Source: an uncultured Holophagaceae bacterium
GTDB lineage: Bacteria; Acidobacteriota; Holophagae; Holophagales; Holophagaceae
Reading direction: 5' to 3'
Length of the DNA stretch: 64,000 nt
Assembly: GCA_903937385.1 (NCBI GenBank)
Contig: CAIZZF010000029.1
Span: 51,611-115,610, forward strand
Shown here: positions 51,977-59,953 of the stretch, one piece after another
Layout of the letters: each line of letters starts with the position of its first letter
Numbering within the stretch: the first letter of the stretch is position 1
The notes under the pieces: generated by a model
The model's input: the letters and a program-made list of their open reading frames with translations, nothing else
Database searches by the model: none
What the model was told of the DNA's origin: nothing
Position numbers and translations under genes: made by a program

Positions 51977-53269
51977 ATGAGCATTTGGACCCATCAGAAA
52001 TACCTATTGCGCGTGCTCGCTGCGATTCTCGGCCTGATCGCGTTGGTCTGGCTCTCGCTGTGGTATTTCATCCCAGCCCCACCAACGACCCTCACGATGG
52101 CGGTTGGATTCAAGGGCGGTGCTTTCGACCACATTGCCGAGCGCTACCGTGAAAGACTCGCATCCCGCAAGATAGAGCTGAACCTGCGGTACACCGAAGG
52201 CGTATTCGATAGCGTCAAGCTTCTGAACGATCCCAATTCCGGCACCGACGCGGCGATTTTGTTTGCAGGGATCACCAACAGCGCAAGTGCGCCCAACCTG
52301 GTGTCGCTCGGCCGCATCAACTACGCGCCTTATTGGGTTTTCTACCGGGGCACCAGGCAGCTCGACCGGCTGACCGACCTTAGGGGCAAGCGGGTCATCA
52401 TCAACCCAGCCGTTCGGGGCGTCATCTCGCCACTCCTCAACCTGCACGGGGTCAACGCCACTAACACGCCAATCCAGGTTTCGCCGGGCGTCGTAGCGAG
52501 CAAGGCGCTCATCAACGGCGAAGCCGAGGTTGTGTTTTTACCGCCCCAGGAAATGGATGGACATGAGGTCCTGCCATTGCTGCGCAATCCTGACATCCGG
52601 CTGTTGAACGTCGCCCAGGCGGACGCCATGGTCCGGCTCTTCCCTGCGCTGAGCCGGTTGGTCCTGCCACAGGGCGTAGCTGACCTTGAGAGAAACATCC
52701 CTGCCACGGACGTGAACTTGCTCGCGTCTGCCAATGTCGTCGTGGTCCGCAAAGGGCTGCACCCGGAGCTGATCTATCTCCTGGCGCAGACGCTGCAGGA
52801 GGTCCACGGGAACGCCGGCGTTTTCCAGAAGGCTGGCGAGTTCCCTACGAAAACCGATCCGGAATTTCCTGTCGCTGAGGTAGCGCTGGACTTCTACAGG
52901 AACGGGCCTTCCTTGCTGCAACGCTATCTGCCGTTCTGGACGATCAGCTATGCCAAGCGCGCCGTTGCAATACTGCTTGCCGCCATAGCGATCGTGATCC
53001 CTTTGTTGACCTATGCGCCCAGGCTCTACGGGTGGTTGTTAAATTTGCGCTTGGAGAAGTTGTACCACCGGCTCAGGATCGTGGACACCCAATTGAAGGC
53101 AGCCTTGACCGTCGATCAGGTCATGGCGCTGCAAGCTGAACTCGAGGACATCGACCGAGCAGCAACGACCTTGCCGATGCGACACTCTGACCTGTTCTTT
53201 GGGTTGCTCATGCATATCCGCTATACCCGCACGGAACTAACGTCGCGTCTGCCTGCCTTGCTCGAATGA
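51977..53269 (+). CDS. TAXI family TRAP solute-binding protein with membrane anchors
   Basis: 430 aa. An N-terminal helix (about 10-32) anchors it, a TAXI-type binding domain spans about 38-310 (MAVGFKGGAFDHIAERY; LRGKRVIINPAVRG), and a second helix lies at about 328-350 followed by a cytosolic helical tail. TAXI proteins capture substrates for TRAP permeases, but no TRAP permease gene is present, and the second helix plus tail suggests a sensor or tethered role. GC content and codon choice are lower/more relaxed than in the core genes, consistent with transfer. GGGGGGT precedes the ATG. Confidence 0.82.
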   Translation: MSIWTHQKYLLRVLAAILGLIALVWLSLWYFIPAPPTTLTMAVGFKGGAFDHIAERYRERLASRKIELNLRYTEGVFDSVKLLNDPNSGTDAAILFAGITNSASAPNLVSLGRINYAPYWVFYRGTRQLDRLTDLRGKRVIINPAVRGVISPLLNLHGVNATNTPIQVSPGVVASKALINGEAEVVFLPPQEMDGHEVLPLLRNPDIRLLNVAQADAMVRLFPALSRLVLPQGVADLERNIPATDVNLLASANVVVVRKGLHPELIYLLAQTLQEVHGNAGVFQKAGEFPTKTDPEFPVAEVALDFYRNGPSLLQRYLPFWTISYAKRAVAILLAAIAIVIPLLTYAPRLYGWLLNLRLEKLYHRLRIVDTQLKAALTVDQVMALQAELEDIDRAATTLPMRHSDLFFGLLMHIRYTRTELTSRLPALLE

Positions 53270-53302
53270 AAAAACCTCCGTGAGCGATGAACTCAGGAGG
53301 TT
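53267..53302 (-). terminator. Intrinsic terminator behind the tRNA-Arg 3' remnant
   Basis: On the minus strand AACCTCC+TGAG pairs with CTCA+GGAGGTT (one bulged base, 7-base loop) and is followed by six T. It starts 3 bases after the 3' end of the partial tRNA copy at 53306, where a tRNA terminator would be. On the plus strand it lacks a T-run, so it is not ideal for the TAXI gene. Confidence 0.85.
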
Positions 53303-53305
53303 ACT

Positions 53306-53348
53306 TGGTGGTCCCGGAGCGACTCGAGCGCCCGACCCTCAGATTCGT
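53306..53348 (-). repeat. Partial tRNA-Arg 3' half, attachment-site direct repeat (distal)
   Basis: 43 bases match 57423-57465 of the intact tRNA-Arg with two substitutions and the same orientation. The match runs from the encoded CCA to the anticodon loop and then breaks off. This is the footprint left by tyrosine-recombinase integration into the 3' end of a tRNA gene. Confidence 0.9.
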
Positions 53349-53381
53349 GGGGTTGTAATCAAAAAGCTTTGATGCGTGTTT

Positions 53382-53687
53382 TTACAACCTACCTGTCGGT
53401 TTCCCGCCAAACCCCATTCTCTCTGCAACCTTGGCCTGCTGCTCCGTGGCCTTCTCCTGGTGGCTTCCCAGGTAGAGCATCGGGGTCGTGGCGGATTTGG
53501 GCCCCAGTAGCGCCTGGATGACTTGGACGGGTGTGCCTGTCTCGGAATGGATGGTGGCAAAGGTTCCTCTGAGCCTGCCAGGGGTAGTTAGGCCGGGTTT
53601 TCGACAGGAGTGCGGATGGCGATCCCCCCGTGAAGCATAGGATTTGATATTCTCAAGGGCTAATCCCTCTGAGGACGTTGAGGTCAC
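53382..53687 (-). pseudogene. Tyrosine recombinase/integrase C-terminal remnant
   Basis: A 101-codon frame whose last ~55 residues resemble the catalytic end of phage-type integrases: LRGTFATIHSETGTPVQV (Arg kept, the preceding His lost), LLGPKSATTPMLYLG (the LLGH His is Pro; the Tyr is kept). The N-terminal DNA-binding and first catalytic Arg regions are missing, replaced by the kinase gene start at 53691. It lies 34 bp from the distal attachment repeat and points at it, the normal position for an integrase. Not functional. Confidence 0.8.
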
Positions 53688-53690
53688 TTT

Positions 53691-56600
53691 ATGATCGAGA
53701 AAGTTCAGAAGCTGGGAAGGCGCGCCGAGTGGTGGGTTCCCGCCACCTTCGCACTGTTCTCTGGCCTCTGGATTTACTTCTCAGATGCACTGGTCGCATC
53801 CATTTCCCTCGGCATGGAGAACCAGCGTGTCATCTCGACGTACAAAGGCTTCGCCTACGTCTTGATCGCAACAATATTGCTCTACATGGGGATACGCACG
53901 GCACTGCGCAGGGAGCGAGCTGAGGCAAGGAAGGCTGTGGAAGCCCAAAAGTTCACCGACCAGATCATCCACAGCGTCCAGGAAGGGGTCATCGTATACG
54001 GCCCAGATTTGCGCTACCAGGTATGGAACCCATTCATGGAGCAGCTGAGCGGCATTCCAGCCAAGGACGTGATCGGGAAGCATCCTCTAGAGGTGTTCCC
54101 CTTCCTGCAGGAATCAGGCGCCATGGACCATGTAAATCGGGCCCTGACGGGAGAACAAGTCGACCCGATTGAGTTCCCGTTCCATGTTCCTAGCACGGGG
54201 AGGAAGGGATGGAACATCGATGCCAGCGCCCCCTTCCGCAACGCCCAGGGTGAAATCGTCGGAGTCCTTGCGACGGTTACGGACATCACGGAGCGCAGGC
54301 AAGCTGAGGACAAGCTGACCCATTCCCATGAGCTGATGCGCTACATCATCGAACACAACCAGGGGGCAGTGGCGGTCCATGACCGAGACATGAAATACAT
54401 TTATGTAAGTCAGCAATACCTCAAGGATTACAAAGTTGAAGACCAGGACATTATCGGAAGGCACCACTACGAGGTCATGCCCGACCTGCCTCAGAAGTGG
54501 CGGGACGTTCATCAGGCTGCGCTCGCCGGAGTAGTATCAAGCGCAGACGGCGATGAGTGGCCCCGGGCTGATGGCACCGTGGAGTGGACTCGATGGGAAT
54601 GTCGCCCATGGTACGAGGCCGATGGTTCGATCGGTGGAATCATCGTGTATACGGAACTCGTCTCTGCACGCAAGCGCGCGGAGCGGGCTCTGCTCGAATC
54701 CGAAAATCGTTTGAAAAAAGCTCAACAAGTTGCGCATGTGGGCAGCTGGACCTGGAACGTCAAGGCGAATCACCTTGAATGGTCCGATGAAATGTACAAC
54801 ATCTTCGGTATCAAGAAAGAGCATTTCCACGGGTTGCTGTCAGAGGTCATTGCCCAGGCCATCCACCCGGATGACTGTGCTGCCTTGGAGCAATCCAACC
54901 TTTCAGCCCTCCAACACAGCAAACCCGTTTCACTGGAGTATCGCGTCATTCGTCCTGACGGCACCGAGCGCATGGTATGGGCCGAAGCGGGTGAACCCAT
55001 TGTTGATGAGTCCGGAAGCTCGACGATTCTCACTGGAATCGTGCAGGACATAACTGATCGCAAGCAGGCGCAGGCAGTCTTGAAGGCGAGTGAAGAAAAA
55101 TATCGAACCCTCATCGACAACCTTTCCTCAGGTCTGGTGGTGCACGGCCCAGACAGTTCTATCTTGCTGGCCAATGAGATGGCGTCAGCCCTCCTCGGAC
55201 TTTCCGAAGACCAGATGCTGGGCAAGACTGCCATCGATTCACAGTGGTGCTTCCTCCAGGAGGATGGCTCACCCATGCCTCTGGATTTGTATCCTGTCAG
55301 CCGCGTCCTATCAACTAATGAGGGCTTCAGGGGCCAGGTCATTGGCGTCTGCCGCCCGGATCGCGCAGCACCTGCTTGGGTGCTCTGCAATGCATATGCC
55401 GTGAAGGATGCGGCTGACCAAATCGCCCAGGCTGTGATCACCTTCAGTGACATTACCGCACTGAAGCAGGCGGAGGCTGCGCTTCGGGAAAGCGAGGAGC
55501 GCTGGAAATTCGCCATCGAAGGGGCAGGAGACGGCCTGTGGGACTGGAATGTCCAGACGGGAGGGGCCTACTTCTCGCCGCACTACAAGGAAATGTATGG
55601 GTATGCTGAGGGTGACATCGGCACCTCGTCGGACGAATGGAGCAAGCGCATTCATCCCGATGATGCGCCCGGCGTCTTTGCTGCGTTGCAGCCATACCTG
55701 GAGGGCAAGCCCGGCCACGTAGCGGTCGAGTTTCGGATGTTGTGCAAGGATGGAAGCTGGCGATGGACCTTGGGCCGCGGCATGGTGGTGCAACGCGATG
55801 AATGTGGCAAACCGCTTCGCATGATTGGCACCAACAGCGACATCACTAACCGCAAACAGGCCGAAGTTGAAAAGGGAAACCTCCAAAATAAGCTTCTGCA
55901 ATCCCAGAAAATGGAAAGCCTTGGCACGCTGGCCGGGGGCGTCGCCCACGACATGAACAACGTGCTCGGGGCCATCCTCGGCATGGCCTCGGCCAACATG
56001 GAAGCGCAGCCTACAGGCAGCCCGGCCCACCGCGCCTTCGACACCATCACCCAGGCCGCTATGCGAGGCGGCAAGATGGTCCGGAGCCTGCTGAATTTTG
56101 CCCGCCAGAGTCCCATGGAAGAGTATTTGCTGGACATGAACGCCGTCCTGCTCGACGAACTCGCCATGCTGGAACGGACGACCCTGGGGCGGGTTCGCCT
56201 CGAGCTGGACCTCGCGGAGCACCTCCGGCCGGTCCGAGGTGACGCCGCAGCCCTGACCCATGCCTTCATGAACCTCTGCATCAATGCCGTGGACGCCATG
56301 CCCGAAGGCGGCGTCCTCACCCTGCAAACCCGGAACGCCGACCCTGACTGGATCGAGGTGGTGGTGGCCGACACGGGCGTGGGCATGCCCCGGGAGGTCC
56401 TGGATAGGGCCATGGATCCCTTCTTCACCACCAAGGGGGTCGGCAAGGGCACGGGACTTGGCTTGGCCATGGTCTACAAGACAGTGCAGAGCCACCGCGG
56501 CCAGATGGAATTGGTCAGCGAGCCCGGTCAGGGCACCTCCGTTCGGCTGCGTTTCCCAGCCTGTGAGGCTTCGATCCCGGAGACGAGGTCCGAGGCAGCG

Positions 56601-56987
56601 ATCTTCACCGAGCCAGCGCATCTGGCACTGGAAGTGCTCGTGGTCGACGATGACGAGCTGATCCAGAGTTCCCTGCTCACTATGCTGGAGTTAATGGGGC
56701 ATCGCCCCGAGGGCGCAACCACCGGAGAAGAGGCACTGGCCATGCTGGAAGCAGGGCTTGAGCCTGATCTTGTGATCCTGGACATGAACATGCCTGGACT
56801 GGGTGGTGCCGAAACCCTTCCACGGCTGCGCACCTTACGCCCAAAGTTGCCCGTCCTCCTCTCCACAGGGCGAACTGACCAAACAGCCCTGGCCTTAGCC
56901 TCGGCTCATCCGTGGGTCACATTACTGCCCAAGCCATTCGGGCTTGATGAACTTCAGAAATCCATAAAAAAAATGGGAATGGTTTGA
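53691..56987 (+). CDS. Membrane-anchored five-PAS hybrid histidine kinase
   Basis: 1098 aa, GAGG 7 bp before the ATG. Two membrane helices (about 17-36, 50-68), then five PAS units (about 85-210, 220-330, 340-465, 470-595, 605-725), HisKA (SLGTLAGGVAHDMNNVLG), HATPase (DPFFTTKGVGKGTGLGL) and a receiver (ILDMNMPGLGG, LLPKPFG). The kinase-receiver part is paralogous to that of 49362-51722. The PAS part is clearly more A/T-rich than the kinase part, which begins near 55,900 at typical GC. It is the only sizeable gene in the tRNA-Arg element. Signal unknown. Confidence 0.9.
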   Translation: MIEKVQKLGRRAEWWVPATFALFSGLWIYFSDALVASISLGMENQRVISTYKGFAYVLIATILLYMGIRTALRRERAEARKAVEAQKFTDQIIHSVQEGVIVYGPDLRYQVWNPFMEQLSGIPAKDVIGKHPLEVFPFLQESGAMDHVNRALTGEQVDPIEFPFHVPSTGRKGWNIDASAPFRNAQGEIVGVLATVTDITERRQAEDKLTHSHELMRYIIEHNQGAVAVHDRDMKYIYVSQQYLKDYKVEDQDIIGRHHYEVMPDLPQKWRDVHQAALAGVVSSADGDEWPRADGTVEWTRWECRPWYEADGSIGGIIVYTELVSARKRAERALLESENRLKKAQQVAHVGSWTWNVKANHLEWSDEMYNIFGIKKEHFHGLLSEVIAQAIHPDDCAALEQSNLSALQHSKPVSLEYRVIRPDGTERMVWAEAGEPIVDESGSSTILTGIVQDITDRKQAQAVLKASEEKYRTLIDNLSSGLVVHGPDSSILLANEMASALLGLSEDQMLGKTAIDSQWCFLQEDGSPMPLDLYPVSRVLSTNEGFRGQVIGVCRPDRAAPAWVLCNAYAVKDAADQIAQAVITFSDITALKQAEAALRESEERWKFAIEGAGDGLWDWNVQTGGAYFSPHYKEMYGYAEGDIGTSSDEWSKRIHPDDAPGVFAALQPYLEGKPGHVAVEFRMLCKDGSWRWTLGRGMVVQRDECGKPLRMIGTNSDITNRKQAEVEKGNLQNKLLQSQKMESLGTLAGGVAHDMNNVLGAILGMASANMEAQPTGSPAHRAFDTITQAAMRGGKMVRSLLNFARQSPMEEYLLDMNAVLLDELAMLERTTLGRVRLELDLAEHLRPVRGDAAALTHAFMNLCINAVDAMPEGGVLTLQTRNADPDWIEVVVADTGVGMPREVLDRAMDPFFTTKGVGKGTGLGLAMVYKTVQSHRGQMELVSEPGQGTSVRLRFPACEASIPETRSEAAIFTEPAHLALEVLVVDDDELIQSSLLTMLELMGHRPEGATTGEEALAMLEAGLEPDLVILDMNMPGLGGAETLPRLRTLRPKLPVLLSTGRTDQTALALASAHPWVTLLPKPFGLDELQKSIKKMGMV

Positions 56988-57385
56988 AGTGCGATTGCCT
57001 AGGTACGCTGATGGCGGGCCGCTTGCCCGCGAGGAACGTATCAAGCTCCAGCCTGAATTTGCAGTAAGCTGCAAGGTCGCCCTCGGGTATGAGGCGTTCA
57101 TAGGCTGGAGTGGCTTCTGAGCCTGGATTGGCTAGCGTGGGATGGGTCCAGGCTACCAGTTGGGGATGGGCGGGGCCTGTCATTCTGCCCCATCCACACC
57201 GGACCTTAACCATCTCCCAACCGCAACCAACTCACGGTGCGCGGCGAGTCAGCCTGCGTCACACCTTCCTGGTTTCGGTTCACCTGGACCGATGGCTCAT
57301 GCAAAGGGCGAAGTGTAAGGAACTGGAATCGGGGAGAACGAATTCACGCTCCCCAAGGCAGTCTTGACGCAGGATAAAACAAGAA
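56988..57385. other. Element end between kinase gene and tRNA-Arg, no clear gene
   Basis: About 400 bases. A minus-strand frame (56917-57213) holds a plausible protein-like segment, YERLIPEGDLAAYCKFRLELD, split here by its key residues Y-E-R-L-I-P-E-G and KFRLELD, but it overlaps the kinase end, lacks a ribosome binding site and matches nothing I know. It may be a broken gene of the element. Confidence 0.4.
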
Positions 57386-57406
57386 GGCCCATCGGGATGA
57401 TGGGCC
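57386..57406 (-). terminator. Terminator following tRNA-Arg
   Basis: On the minus strand a perfect 8-base stem GGCCCATC/GATGGGCC with a 5-base loop is followed by TTCTTGTTTT. It lies 16 bp beyond the tRNA 3' end and ends the tRNA transcript. Confidence 0.85.
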
Positions 57407-57422
57407 TAAATATTGTTATTAC

Positions 57423-57499
57423 TGGTGGTCCCGGAGCGATTCGAACGCCCGACCCTCAGATTCGTAGTCTGATGCTCTATCCAGCTGAGCTACGGGACC
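57423..57499 (-). tRNA. tRNA-Arg (anticodon ACG), CCA encoded
   Basis: Reading the minus strand, a full cloverleaf forms: 7-bp acceptor GGTCCCG/CGGGACC, D arm GCTC...GAGC, anticodon arm TCAGA-CTACGAA-TCTGA with anticodon ACG, variable GGGTC, T arm GGGCG-TTCGAAT-CGCTC, discriminator A and encoded CCA. The ACG anticodon is modified to ICG to read CGU/CGC/CGA. Its 3' half is duplicated at 53306-53348, marking the gene as an integration target. The gene itself is intact. Confidence 0.97.
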
Positions 57500-57513
57500 G
57501 TACTGAAAGAATG

Positions 57514-57541
57514 ATTCTACCGGAACGCCGGGGAGTGTCCA
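57514..57541 (-). promoter_or_regulatory. Sigma70-type promoter of tRNA-Arg
   Basis: Minus-strand TGGACA (57536-57541) and TAGAAT (57514-57519) are separated by 16 bp, each one base off consensus, placing transcription start ~7 bases before the tRNA. It lies over the last codons and stop of the glpD-like gene. Confidence 0.7.
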
Positions 57542-58749
57542 TCCCAAAGGCGCAGGGGCTCGGTGGTGGAAGCGCTGCAGGGCTGGCCCGTGAGGTCCGT
57601 GGCGAGGCGGTCCATGAGGGCGCGGGCGGTGGTGAGCTTGCCACCCAGCACCAGGTGGAGGTTGCTGAACCGGGGGTGCCGCTCCAGGATGGCCTCGCGG
57701 CTCAGGTGGGTGGTGAGGCCGGTGGCGGCGACCAGGGGCCGCACGCCCAGCTCCTCGGCCCGCACGGTCAGGCTGCGCCAGGGCACCGCAGGCAGGTTCT
57801 CCTGTAGGGCCTGGAACAGTTCCTCGCGCTCGGCTTGCACGATGGGCACCCATGCGTCTGCCACCTCGCGCTCGGTGGTGCCCACCTGCAGCAGGCCGTC
57901 CCGGGGGATCACGAAGAGGATGCGGCCCTTGGGTCGGCGGATGGCCCAGGGGCGCTCGCAGCCGGGGACCGCGTCGAACCAGAGGTGGATGCCTGAGGAG
58001 AGGCGCAGCCGCGGGCGGGTCTCGCCGAACCAGGCCGCGAGGGCGCCGTCGGTCCAGGGGCCCAGTGCACTGACCCAGCGGCGGGCGCGGAGCTGCCGGC
58101 AGGCGCCATCGCGGCGGTCCCGCAGCCGCAGGGCCCGCAGCTCCCCGCCCGCATCCTCGAAGGCCTCGGGCTCATGGAAGTCCAGGAGCAGCGCGTCGCT
58201 GGAGGCCGCCAGGTCCCTGGTCAGCTCGTGGTCCCAGGTCAGCAGGTCCGCGTAGGCCGTGGCGCCCCGGAAAGGGCCCTGGTGGCTGCGGGGATCCGCC
58301 TGGAAGGTCTCCCGCAGCACCGGGCCCAGTCGCAGCTCTGAGGGCCAGTCTGGGCGGTCGGAGCCCCAGTGGTCATAGAGGCCGATGCCGATCTGGTGGG
58401 CCAGGCCCTCGGGCCAGGAGCGGTGAGGCATCCAGAAGGCCTCCCAGCGGCAGCGGGTCGGCGCGATGCGCGCCCAGGTGGCCCGCTCGGAGAGCCCCTC
58501 GCGCATCTGCCGGATGTCGCCCGTCAGCAGGTAGCGGATGCCGCCATGCAGCAGCTGGCTGGACCACTGGCTGGTGCCGCCACCCACCTCGCCCTTGTCC
58601 ACGAGGGCGCAGGCGACGCCGCGCAGCCCCAGCTCCCGGGCCAGCGCCGCGCCGTGGATGCCCGCGCCCAGGATGGCCACGTCCACCTCCAGCGACGCCG
58701 GGAGCGGGCAGGAGCCTTGGGGCGGTGCGGGCCAGGCAGCTTCAGGCAC
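57517..58749 (-). CDS. glpD: FAD-dependent glycerol-3-phosphate dehydrogenase
   Basis: 410 aa from GTG 58749 with AGGAGG 6 bp upstream; the frame open to 59049 runs over the SDR gene. It oxidises glycerol-3-phosphate to dihydroxyacetone phosphate and feeds electrons to quinone. The FAD-binding start GAGIHGAALARELGLRG and the family signature GGTSQWSSQLLHGGIRYL (key residues G-G-T-S, S-S-x-L-x-H-G-G-I-R-Y-L) are clear, as is GGKLTTAR late in the protein. It is shorter than E. coli GlpD (501 aa), lacking the C-terminal cap domain. Last gene of a minus-strand run from pgsA, whose enzyme consumes the same substrate. Confidence 0.87.
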   Translation of the reverse strand: MPEAAWPAPPQGSCPLPASLEVDVAILGAGIHGAALARELGLRGVACALVDKGEVGGGTSQWSSQLLHGGIRYLLTGDIRQMREGLSERATWARIAPTRCRWEAFWMPHRSWPEGLAHQIGIGLYDHWGSDRPDWPSELRLGPVLRETFQADPRSHQGPFRGATAYADLLTWDHELTRDLAASSDALLLDFHEPEAFEDAGGELRALRLRDRRDGACRQLRARRWVSALGPWTDGALAAWFGETRPRLRLSSGIHLWFDAVPGCERPWAIRRPKGRILFVIPRDGLLQVGTTEREVADAWVPIVQAEREELFQALQENLPAVPWRSLTVRAEELGVRPLVAATGLTTHLSREAILERHPRFSNLHLVLGGKLTTARALMDRLATDLTGQPCSASTTEPLRLWDGHSPAFR

Positions 58750-58796
58750 GGGTCCTCCTGGCACCAGTGTGCCTGAGTGGCCCGGCGGCCAGAGGG

Positions 58797-59531
58797 TCAA
58801 TACACTGCGTCGGCGCCGCCATCGAGGGGAATGACGGTCCCGGTGGTCCAGGCGCTCTCGTCGCTCAGCAGGTGGGCGGCGAGGGCGGCCACTTCGGCCT
58901 CGGTGCCCATACGGCCCAGGGGATTCACCCCGGCCAGGCGCGCCAGATCTTCGGCGGGATCTGCGCTGCCTGCCAGCCGCGCCGCCACCATGGGGGTGTG
59001 CACGGGGCCGGGGGCGATGGCGTTGCAGCGGATGTGGCGGGGCGCCCACTCCAGGGCCAGGACCTTCGCCAGCATGTGGACGCCGGCCTTGGCCACGCTG
59101 TAGGCGGCGCTGTCGGGAATGGCGCGCAGGCCGATGTTGGAGCCCACCAGCACCACGCTGGCGCCAGGCTTCAGCAGAGGACCCAGGTGGTGCGCCAGCA
59201 ACCAGGGGCCGCGCAGGTTGGCGGCGATCATGGCGTCGAAGACCGCCACGGGGGAGGCTTCCACCGAGCCCGTGCTGAGCTCACCCGCTGCCAGGAACAG
59301 CCCGTCCAGGGGCGGGCAGGTCTGGGCGAAGGCGCGGACGGCGGCCTCGTCCGCATGGTCCAGCGCCACGCAGACCGCACCCGGCAAGGTCTCCCGCAGA
59401 GCGTCCAGGCGTCGGCCCGCGAGCAGCACCTCGGCGCCCCGCGCCTGGAAGAGCCGCGCCGCCACGCGGCCGATGCCGCTGCCGGCCCCGGTCACGAGGA
59501 GCCGCTTGCCGGTGAGCTCGGTGCCGGTCAC
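58797..59531 (-). CDS. Short-chain dehydrogenase/reductase
   Basis: 244 aa from the GTG at 59531, which overlaps the hemerythrin stop (GTGA). The classical SDR features are present: nucleotide loop TGAGSGIG, the NLRG region (here AANLRGPW), catalytic Ser in VLVGSNIG, Tyr and Lys in YSVAKAG, and the PG motif APGPVHTP. It reduces or oxidises a carbonyl/hydroxyl with NAD(P); the substrate cannot be told. It is 47 bp before the glpD gene and coupled to the hemerythrin gene. Confidence 0.9.
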   Translation of the reverse strand: MTGTELTGKRLLVTGAGSGIGRVAARLFQARGAEVLLAGRRLDALRETLPGAVCVALDHADEAAVRAFAQTCPPLDGLFLAAGELSTGSVEASPVAVFDAMIAANLRGPWLLAHHLGPLLKPGASVVLVGSNIGLRAIPDSAAYSVAKAGVHMLAKVLALEWAPRHIRCNAIAPGPVHTPMVAARLAGSADPAEDLARLAGVNPLGRMGTEAEVAALAAHLLSDESAWTTGTVIPLDGGADAVY

Positions 59532-59953
59532 GACCAGGTCCTCGGGTGCGTGGCGGCCCACTGGTGGAGGTGCCGGGCCAGGCGGCGGTCCTCGCCGTTG
59601 ATGTGCTTGATGAGCCAGTCCGTGAGGAACTCGAGCAATTCCTCGTTGACGGCCTGCGAGTCCGCCACGAAGCGCTCGACCAGGCTGGCCACCTGCCGGC
59701 GCATGTCGTCATGGATGGCGCGGTGCCCCTCCAGGCCGGCGTAGTCCGTGGCGGCCATCTTCTCCTCCTCCATGTGGAAGTGCTGCTCCACGTAGTCCAC
59801 GAGGAAGGCTAGGAGCCCCGGAATCCGGCGGTCCACATCGTTGTCGTGGATGGCGGTCATGAGGGCGTCGAGCTGCTCGAGCAGGCTCCGGTGCTGCTGG
59901 TCGATCAGGGCGATGCCCGTATTCCACTCGGGGTTCCAGACCAGCAGGCTCAC
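59528..59953 (-). CDS. Bacteriohemerythrin
   Basis: 141 aa from the GTG at 59953, which overlaps the stop of the DUF502 gene. The opening WNPEWNTGIALIDQQHRSL and the di-iron ligands HFHMEEEKM (H-x-x-x-E), HRAIHDDM and the late HINGED are those of the four-helix hemerythrin fold. It binds O2 (or NO) at a non-heme di-iron site and acts in storage, sensing or protection. The protein is single-domain and cytosolic. Coupled at both ends by GTGA overlaps. Confidence 0.92.
   Translation of the reverse strand: MSLLVWNPEWNTGIALIDQQHRSLLEQLDALMTAIHDNDVDRRIPGLLAFLVDYVEQHFHMEEEKMAATDYAGLEGHRAIHDDMRRQVASLVERFVADSQAVNEELLEFLTDWLIKHINGEDRRLARHLHQWAATHPRTWS

Noticed and set aside
56917..57213. 99-codon minus-strand frame at the end of the element
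   Set aside because: It overlaps the kinase gene end, has no ribosome binding site and no recognised family; kept only as a note in the gap entry.
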